From Methanothrix sp. (lineage in GTDB: Archaea > Halobacteriota > Methanosarcinia > Methanotrichales > Methanotrichaceae): DNA of 5,143 nt. The position numbers and the translations under genes are program-made. The notes under the pieces were generated by a model that saw only the letters and a list, made by a program, of their open reading frames with translations, had not been told where the DNA came from and searched no databases. Where the stretch lies: contig JAQTXY010000178.1 in the NCBI GenBank assembly GCA_028688535.1, positions 1 to 5,143 on the forward strand, written 5' to 3'. Below, piece by piece: positions 1 through 4,032 of this stretch; positions within the stretch are counted from its first letter, which is position 1; the number at the start of each line of letters is the position of its first letter.

Positions 1-23
1 ATACGTCTATTTGTAAAGATTTA

Positions 24-53
24 TAATTCAATACTATGATTGAATTAATCATA
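24..53. repeat. Two overlapping inverted repeats, possible operator or hairpin
   Basis: The first repeat has perfect 9-base arms, TAATTCAAT (24-32) and ATTGAATTA (39-47), around a 6-base spacer. The second has perfect 7-base arms, TATGATT (35-41) and AATCATA (47-53), around a 5-base spacer. They share bases 39-41 and 47, so as RNA hairpins they would exclude each other. As DNA they could be a dimeric repressor site. The sequence is very AT-rich, so chance is a real alternative, and no function is shown. Confidence 0.45.
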
Positions 54-185
54 ACTTAAAATTAATTCAAATAAAAATATCATAAATGGGCAAACATTCA
101 ATTGATGTTATTATTCCCAGAATTAAGAAGTGGTTTGTGCTAATCGTTTTGGTTTAGGCGGACCTTAATTTTGTATACTTGTACC

Positions 186-194
186 AATATATTT
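186..194 (+). promoter_or_regulatory. Putative archaeal TATA box for the membrane protein gene
   Basis: The AT-only stretch AATATATTT is centred near 190. An archaeal start about 25 bases downstream would fall near 215, just ahead of the Shine-Dalgarno sequence at 217-224 and the ATG at 234. Spacing fits, but the surroundings are AT-rich, so the call rests mainly on position. Confidence 0.4.
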
Positions 195-216
195 GCCATT
201 ATTTACCACAATTCTC

Positions 217-224
217 AAAAGGAG
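217..224 (+). promoter_or_regulatory. Shine-Dalgarno sequence that decides the start at 234
   Basis: AAAAGGAG ends 9 bases before the ATG at 234. The reading frame is open further upstream to a TTG at 171, but that start has no such signal and would place this ribosome binding site inside the gene. The ATG at 234 is therefore preferred. Confidence 0.75.
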
Positions 225-233
225 TTGGCAATA

Positions 234-887
234 ATGAGGGCGATCAATTTTATTGCCGGTGTATACAAAGCTGCAGTGCTATCATTGACAGCATCTGCCG
301 TGCAAGAGATGATGACAATTGGAAAATCTGATCTATCGGCAATCGCGAGCAAATTCCAGAGAAAGGGATGCAAACTTTTTTTGATGAAGAGAACCAGGAT
401 GGCAGTCATGGAAGATAAAACCATGTCGCTGGCAAAAAGGGCTAATAATAGATTCTTCTTGCGGCCCACATTTCAAGCTCTGACCATTGGTGTTCCTTTC
501 TGTATCTTCAAGCTGCTCTTCGGCCTGCTTGCCTTGCGAACGGGCGAGCCGTATGCATATTTATTGGCCTTGGGATGGCTGGTGATTGCCTGGTCCGTTG
601 CGGATTTGCTCATGAATCTGGCTCGAGTCTTCTTAGACCTGGTCGGCAGGGAGTCTTCCATCGAATACTGCACCATCGCTCAGGCGGGAAGGCTTTTTAA
701 TCGGGCCACGCTCTTCTTGGCCATCGACACTCTGATAACCTTTTCAATAATATGTTTCGTTCTTTGGTCCGGCTGGATAGTGCAACTTCGCCTGCACGAA
801 TCCTATCTCTGGTACGCAGCCACCACATTAAACTTGATTAGCATCTCAGCGGTCAACGTATGGATTGAGCTATCCAGAGAACGGTGA
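234..887 (+). CDS. Unrecognised four-helix integral membrane protein
   Basis: This 217-residue protein does not match a family I recognise. A strongly basic region of about residues 31-77 is followed by four hydrophobic segments at roughly 82-101, 107-130, 158-183 and 190-211. The basic region probably lies in the cytoplasm, which would put the N-terminus inside and, with four crossings, the C-terminus inside as well. A further moderately hydrophobic stretch at 4-23 could be a membrane-associated helix rather than a cleaved signal. A polar linker at about 131-157 separates the two helix pairs. There are no obvious catalytic motifs or metal-binding cysteine clusters. The start is set by AAAAGGAG nine bases upstream. 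The next gene follows after 67 bases on the same strand with its own TATA-like box, so an operon is possible but not required. Existence as a gene is well supported by length, start signal and hydrophobic pattern; function is unknown. Confidence 0.75.
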   Translation: MRAINFIAGVYKAAVLSLTASAVQEMMTIGKSDLSAIASKFQRKGCKLFLMKRTRMAVMEDKTMSLAKRANNRFFLRPTFQALTIGVPFCIFKLLFGLLALRTGEPYAYLLALGWLVIAWSVADLLMNLARVFLDLVGRESSIEYCTIAQAGRLFNRATLFLAIDTLITFSIICFVLWSGWIVQLRLHESYLWYAATTLNLISISAVNVWIELSRER

Positions 888-910
888 GTTTCTTTCTGCA
901 ATGAGAAATG

Positions 911-919
911 ATATATTTT
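911..919 (+). promoter_or_regulatory. Putative TATA box for the DUF2284 gene
   Basis: ATATATTTT is centred near 915, about 40 bases before the ATG at 955. A transcript starting near 940 would have a short leader of about 15 bases that just includes the GGAAG at 944-948. The call is positional only. Confidence 0.4.
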
Positions 920-943
920 CAGACCGCATATCTTCATTTTAAT

Positions 944-948
944 GGAAG
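944..948 (+). promoter_or_regulatory. Ribosome binding site selecting the ATG at 955
   Basis: GGAAG lies 6 bases before the ATG at 955 and 9 before a second in-frame ATG at 958. A TTG at 949 in the same frame touches the motif directly and is therefore unlikely to be the start. The 955 and 958 starts differ by only one residue and cannot be told apart here. Confidence 0.55.
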
Positions 949-954
949 TTGATT

Positions 955-1557
955 ATGATGAATAAAGACCTCGAAAGCCTCCTCTCCGAATTAAAAGCTG
1001 TTCATGAAGATCTGCGACTCATACCAACAGAGATGATAGTAGTGTCTGATTGGGTTCGCCTCAAGTGCAGATACGGCTGCGAAAATTATGGAAATCATCT
1101 AGGGTGTCCTCCTTTTACTCCCACCCCATCTGAGACCAGAGCCATTCTCTCTGCATACAGAAATGCGGTTCTTGTCCGCTTTGAGGCTAAACCAGATCCT
1201 AAGGCAACAGTCAAACATGCCAGCCGTGCTATCTCCAATTCAGTGGTTAAGATGCAAAATACCGTGGCAGAGCTCGAGAGAGCTGCTTTTTTAGCCGGCT
1301 ATTATAAGGCATTCGGCATGAATGCCATGCCCTGCTCACTCTGCGATACATGTGTTATCGGAGAGATGCAAAAGAAGGATCAAGCAGTCTTCGATCTGGA
1401 TAGCGTGAAATGCAGGAATAAGAAGACCATGCGTCCATCCATGGAGGCCTGCGGCATCGATGTCTTTAAAACCCTGCAAAACGCTGGCTTTCGGCCTCGG
1501 GTTCTCAAGGACTGCAAGGAGATGGTGGAACTCTTTGGCTTGATACTGCTGGACTGA
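955..1557 (+). CDS. DUF2284 predicted metal-binding cysteine-rich protein
   Basis: The 200-residue product matches the DUF2284 family, described as predicted metal-binding proteins and common in methanogens and other anaerobes. The N-terminal signature is C38-x3-C42-x8-C51 within CRYGCENYGNHLGCPP. A second cluster, C127-x2-C130-x2-C133 (PCSLCDTC), follows a helical middle region. The C-terminal third has C153 and the family-typical RPSMEACGIDVF with C166. The eight cysteines could bind one or more iron-sulfur clusters or another metal; the biochemical role is not established for the family. There is no signal peptide or membrane helix, so it should be cytoplasmic. The length is typical. The gene ends in tandem in-frame stops (TGA at 1555, TAA at 1558) and is followed by a T-rich probable terminator. 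It lies 67 bases after the membrane protein gene. Family assignment is confident; function is not. Confidence 0.9.
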   Translation: MMNKDLESLLSELKAVHEDLRLIPTEMIVVSDWVRLKCRYGCENYGNHLGCPPFTPTPSETRAILSAYRNAVLVRFEAKPDPKATVKHASRAISNSVVKMQNTVAELERAAFLAGYYKAFGMNAMPCSLCDTCVIGEMQKKDQAVFDLDSVKCRNKKTMRPSMEACGIDVFKTLQNAGFRPRVLKDCKEMVELFGLILLD

Positions 1558-1567
1558 TAATTCAGAT

Positions 1568-1592
1568 CTTCTTTTTGCATGGAATTTTTTTT
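1568..1592 (+). terminator. Probable oligo-T terminator after the DUF2284 gene
   Basis: Just past the tandem stops there is a T5 run (1572-1576) and then a T8 run (1585-1592), with no strong hairpin before them. Euryarchaeal transcription commonly ends at such U-rich tracts. The position, before an independent promoter at about 1616, fits. Confidence 0.5.
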
Positions 1593-1615
1593 CAACAGCA
1601 TCACGGCTAATAAGC

Positions 1616-1625
1616 TAATATACTA
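1616..1625 (+). promoter_or_regulatory. Putative TATA box for the SemiSWEET gene
   Basis: TAATATACTA is centred about 27 bases before the ATG at 1647. With usual archaeal spacing the transcript would begin at or within a few bases of the start codon, giving a leaderless mRNA. This would explain why GGGGAAGG (1639-1646) touches the ATG with no spacer and so cannot act as a normal ribosome binding site. Confidence 0.5.
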
Positions 1626-1646
1626 TCATAATCATTCTGGGGAAGG

Positions 1647-1904
1647 ATGCAATGGGAATTGATTGGATCGTTAGCAGCCATTTTAACGATGTTTGGCTTT
1701 GTGCCTCAGATAATTAAGATGCACAGGACGCAATCGGTGGCAGATGTAAGCCTGTTTATGCTCATGCAATTCTGCCTGGGAATGTTCCTCTGGCTGCTCT
1801 ATGGTTGGCACATACAGGATAATATTCTCATTGTGGCCAATGCTATATCATTTTCCACATTGATAGTGGCCATAGGTATATTTTTAAAATACAGAAAGAG
1901 ATAA
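1647..1904 (+). CDS. SemiSWEET-type small sugar transporter (PQ-loop family)
   Basis: The 85-residue protein has three membrane helices at about 4-23, 34-53 and 58-80, the single triple-helix bundle of prokaryotic SemiSWEETs, which work as homodimers. The PQ motif (P20-Q21 in FVPQIIK) ends helix 1. The conserved loop with S30 follows. W49 in FLWLLYG and N65 in VANAIS correspond to the tryptophan and asparagine that line the sugar pocket in characterised SemiSWEETs such as the Leptospira protein. The likely role is passive movement of a small sugar across the cytoplasmic membrane; the substrate cannot be read from the sequence. The start at 1647 matches the family's usual N-terminus, although a Shine-Dalgarno-like GGGGAAGG directly abuts it. 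A TTG at 1659 is the only near alternative and would cut helix 1. It converges with the minus-strand gene, with 7 bases between stops. Confidence 0.88.
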   Translation: MQWELIGSLAAILTMFGFVPQIIKMHRTQSVADVSLFMLMQFCLGMFLWLLYGWHIQDNILIVANAISFSTLIVAIGIFLKYRKR

Positions 1905-1911
1905 TCAGTAA

Positions 1912-2199
1912 TCAGCTTTTATCCATCTTTTCTTTGACCCGATTTATCAGCCGCTCTAATGCTCCCTTAGTGTTCTGCCGATTATCGCAGGGAGAGAAAT
2001 CTTTGGGGCTGCAGCCACCCAGAATATCCATGACTCTATCTGCCAGATCAGAGGCATTCAGCTCCTCAAGCCAATCAAGAAAGAGAGATGCCTGTGAATT
2101 GAATTCCCGGCATCTTTTTGGATCCGAGACTCCGCTTTCATGCAGCTCTAAGAGCCTATCCAATTCCTTTTGAATTTTCAACCAATCTTCTCTATCCAT
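1912..2199 (-). CDS. Small unrecognised helical, charged protein
   Basis: This 95-residue protein is not one I can assign. It is rich in Glu, Asp, Lys, Arg and Leu, with probable helices at about 2-21, 32-60 and 76-93, giving the look of a small cytoplasmic helical bundle or adaptor. It has three cysteines: C30 and a pair, C63 and C71, in the loop GGCSPKDFSPC. That loop could be a redox or metal site, but two cysteines spaced like this are not diagnostic. There is no membrane segment or signal peptide. The opposite-strand frame gives a Ser/Arg-rich, low-quality translation, so this strand is the likely real one. The start has a palindromic TATA box about 30 bases upstream and no good Shine-Dalgarno sequence, suggesting a leaderless transcript. 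It is divergent from the acetyltransferase gene and convergent with the SemiSWEET gene. Confidence 0.7.
   Translation of the reverse strand: MDREDWLKIQKELDRLLELHESGVSDPKRCREFNSQASLFLDWLEELNASDLADRVMDILGGCSPKDFSPCDNRQNTKGALERLINRVKEKMDKS
1916..1936 (+). terminator. Weak candidate T-rich terminator for the SemiSWEET gene
   Basis: Two T4 tracts and a T3 tract (1917-1920, 1928-1931, 1933-1935) follow the SemiSWEET stop, lying inside the 3' end of the convergent minus-strand gene. With only 7 bases between the two stops, any terminator must overlap the neighbour. There is no hairpin worth naming, so this is tentative. Confidence 0.25.
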
Positions 2200-2224
2200 C
2201 TCAGGCGAATCTTTCCCATTCCAA

Positions 2225-2234
2225 CTTTATAAAG
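2225..2234 (-). promoter_or_regulatory. Palindromic TATA box in the divergent promoter region
   Basis: CTTTATAAAG is a perfect palindrome centred 30 bases upstream of the minus-strand ATG at 2199. A start about 25 bases away would leave a leader of roughly 5 bases. Because it is symmetrical it could in principle also fire rightward, toward about 2255, but a better placed box for the rightward gene lies at 2273. Confidence 0.55.
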
Positions 2235-2272
2235 TAACCCATCGGAAGGTTGGGAAGAAGATAAATACTCGA

Positions 2273-2281
2273 TATAAAAAA
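2273..2281 (+). promoter_or_regulatory. Putative TATA box for the acetyltransferase gene
   Basis: TATAAAAAA is centred about 26 bases before the ATG at 2303. Standard archaeal spacing puts the transcription start at or almost at the start codon. The upstream GGGATG (2295-2300) is only 2 bases from the ATG and is a poor ribosome binding site, consistent with leaderless translation. Confidence 0.55.
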
Positions 2282-2302
2282 GCTTGGTCTCAAAGGGATG
2301 CA

Positions 2303-2965
2303 ATGACTCTTCCTTTCGATATGAAATTCCTGGATGCCGGCTCCCTGGCAGAATTGCTGGAGCTGCAAAACATCATCGCTGCAAATCTTCCCTTCCCGGA
2401 GATATTTATGCTTCATGATGAGGAATACTTAAGAGATGTCTTTAGCAGGGATCATTCTGCTATCGGCGTGAGGGTTGGAGAGATGCTGATTGCCTTTAGC
2501 ATCATCCGCATTCCCGGACTCGCCCATGACAACCTGGGCAGGGATATAAATCTGCCTGAAGAGGAACTGGGCAAAGTTGCTCATCTCCAGGCAGCAGCGG
2601 TTCATCCTGCTTATCGCGGCCATGGTCTGCAGCGAAAGCTCACTTTTGCCCATCTGAATGTGATTGAAGAGCTGGGATATGAGCATGCTTGCTGCACAGT
2701 ATCTCCCAAGAATCCCGTAAGCCTTGGCAATTATCTCTCCTGCGGACTGGCAATTGAGGGACTGCGCCCGAAGATGCATGGCTGGTGGAGATTCATTTTA
2801 CATAGAAATATCAGGCAGGCGAATCAATTAGGGATAGAGCAAAAGAGAATTGCGATCTCGGATATTGCGGGTCACTTGGACCTCTTGAGCAAGGGCTTCA
2901 AAGGATTCAGGATCTCACCTCAATGCGAAGGCAAGCAGGTACAGGTATTTTATGCCAAATTCTAA
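2303..2965 (+). CDS. GNAT-family N-acetyltransferase with C-terminal extension
   Basis: The 220-residue protein has the Gcn5-related acetyltransferase fold signature. Strand 4 and motif A read HLQAAAVHPAYRGHGLQRKL (about 94-113), where R105-G-H-G108 is the loop that binds the acetyl-CoA pyrophosphate. Motif B follows as the TVSPKNPVSLGNYLSCGL segment (about 132-149), with N137 and the final CGL typical of the helix and strand before the core ends. The N-terminal third (about 5-70) supplies the acceptor-side elements. Residues after about 165 form an extension beyond the minimal GNAT core, ending in a probable beta strand QVQVFYAKF. It transfers an acetyl group from acetyl-CoA to an amine, but the acceptor cannot be predicted; small-molecule and protein substrates are both possible. 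It is cytoplasmic. It diverges from the small helical protein gene and converges on the iron-sulfur gene with 8 bases between stops. Confidence 0.87.
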   Translation: MTLPFDMKFLDAGSLAELLELQNIIAANLPFPEIFMLHDEEYLRDVFSRDHSAIGVRVGEMLIAFSIIRIPGLAHDNLGRDINLPEEELGKVAHLQAAAVHPAYRGHGLQRKLTFAHLNVIEELGYEHACCTVSPKNPVSLGNYLSCGLAIEGLRPKMHGWWRFILHRNIRQANQLGIEQKRIAISDIAGHLDLLSKGFKGFRISPQCEGKQVQVFYAKF

Positions 2966-2973
2966 AGCTCATT

Positions 2974-4032
2974 CTAGCTCTTTCGCGCTGCCATTGCCAC
3001 CAGATCTACCAGATCGATTACCCTTTCACCGGCACCGGCGTCTCTCAGATTTCTGATGCAAAGTGGACAGGAGGTGACGATGTAGTCAACATCTTGCGGA
3101 GCATCTTTTAGCCTCTTCCTGGCCATTTGCAGGGATAGATCTCTGTATCCGGCCCGAACACCGCCCCCGCCTCCACAGCATCTGGCGTCTTTTCTGTTCG
3201 TTTTCATCTCTATAAGATGGCAGATAGCTTTTATAACCTGGCGCGGCTGATCATAGATCTGGTTATGTCTGCCCAGATGGCAGGGATCATGATAGGTAAC
3301 TGTAAGATCAAGCGGTTTTAAGTCCAATTCGGAAATTCTGTGCGCCAAAAATTCCGGAACGCTCTCAACCCGAAAGTCCTGAGGATAGCTCTTTTTGAGG
3401 GTTGTATAGCAGCCTGCGCAGCCTGTAATTACGGTTTTTGCTCCCGTATTTGCGATCTGTCTGCAGTTATCATCCACAAACCGCCGGGCATCAAATCCGG
3501 TACGAAGCAGAGGCGAGCCGCAGCACTGCTCAGCGGGAAGCATGGTTGCCCCAAAGCGATGTAAAAGTGCAAAGGTATTAGCGGCAGTATCCGTATAACG
3601 ATAGGAATTCATGCATCCCACAAAATAGACATATTCTGCCTTTTTTGCCAGAAGGCTTTTGTCTTTCAGCCAGGAGAGCCGATCTCTGCCATCGCCAAAG
3701 GTGTTGCCGCTCGCAAAGATATTTCTGCTCAGGTCAGCCTGCTGGATTGTCATCTTTCCTTGGGAGACAAGCTGTCTTCTGGCGTTCTCAATCAGCTCTG
3801 GCGGATTTACGCCGGCAGGGCAGTTTTCCGTACATAATCCGCAGGTAGTGCAGCTATTCAGGCTGTCGAGAACCTGCGAGTCTGGCAATAGTCCGCAGGT
3901 GAGCTCTTTCATTATCATAATGCGCCCTCTGGTATTGGCAGACTCCCAGCCTGATTCCTCGAAAACGGGACAGAAGGCGCGGCAGCTTCCGCATCTTACG
4001 CATTGATTTATTGCCTTAAGGTCTAGATTCAT
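2974..4032 (-). CDS. GlcF/HdrD-like iron-sulfur oxidoreductase subunit
   Basis: The 352-residue protein has two N-terminal [4Fe-4S] ferredoxin motifs, C11-x2-C14-x2-C17-x3-C21 and C61-x2-C64-x2-C67-x3-C71, each followed by proline. Two CCG domains follow. The first has C140, C170-C171-G, and C205-x2-C208; the second has C251, C285-C286-G in ARCCGGGGG, and C322-x2-C325. All ten CCG cysteines are present, so both sites look functional. This layout is shared by GlcF, the iron-sulfur subunit of glycolate/lactate oxidases, and HdrD, the catalytic subunit of membrane heterodisulfide reductase. The adjoining FAD dehydrogenase gene favours a GlcF-like role: taking electrons from the flavin and passing them to an acceptor not encoded here. 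There is no membrane helix. Its ATG directly follows the TGA of the upstream gene, indicating translational coupling. Its 3' end converges on the acetyltransferase gene. Confidence 0.9.
   Translation of the reverse strand: MNLDLKAINQCVRCGSCRAFCPVFEESGWESANTRGRIMIMKELTCGLLPDSQVLDSLNSCTTCGLCTENCPAGVNPPELIENARRQLVSQGKMTIQQADLSRNIFASGNTFGDGRDRLSWLKDKSLLAKKAEYVYFVGCMNSYRYTDTAANTFALLHRFGATMLPAEQCCGSPLLRTGFDARRFVDDNCRQIANTGAKTVITGCAGCYTTLKKSYPQDFRVESVPEFLAHRISELDLKPLDLTVTYHDPCHLGRHNQIYDQPRQVIKAICHLIEMKTNRKDARCCGGGGGVRAGYRDLSLQMARKRLKDAPQDVDYIVTSCPLCIRNLRDAGAGERVIDLVDLVAMAARKS

Larger units (their letters stand above)
1..233. other. AT-rich intergenic leader upstream of the membrane protein gene
   Basis: No convincing full-size gene lies here on either strand. 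The stretch is much richer in A and T than the coding regions to its right. It contains two overlapping inverted repeats (24-53), several copies of the hexamer ATTCAA or its complement (26-31, 40-45 inverted, 65-70, 96-101), a possible 23-codon ORF (86-157), and near its right end a TATA-like box and a Shine-Dalgarno sequence for the gene at 234. The gene to the left of the window is not visible, so this may be only part of a longer regulatory region. Confidence 0.6.

Noticed and set aside
36..59. Seven-codon ORF (MIELIIT) as a leader peptide
   Set aside because: It is too short, lacks a ribosome binding site and lies within the inverted repeats, so it cannot be distinguished from chance.
171..233. 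Upstream TTG start extending the membrane protein by 21 residues
   Set aside because: It has no ribosome binding site and would place the strong AAAAGGAG signal for the ATG at 234 inside the gene.
1899..1923. GATAA...TTATC inverted repeat between the convergent stops as a bidirectional terminator
   Set aside because: Arms of only 5 AT-rich bases with a long spacer are expected by chance.
1934..2173. 79-codon plus-strand frame opposite the small helical protein
   Set aside because: It has a Ser/Arg-rich low-quality composition and no start signal; the minus-strand frame is longer, with a promoter and a sensible helical composition.
2201..2416. 71-codon minus-strand frame spanning the divergent promoter region
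   Set aside because: It would cover both TATA boxes and overlap the start of the acetyltransferase, and it has no family signature.
2429..2779. 116-codon minus-strand frame inside the acetyltransferase gene
   Set aside because: It is antisense to a recognised GNAT domain and shows no motif or start signal.
3659..4006. 115-codon plus-strand frame opposite the iron-sulfur gene
   Set aside because: It is antisense to the conserved cysteine motifs and is a by-product of their codon pattern.
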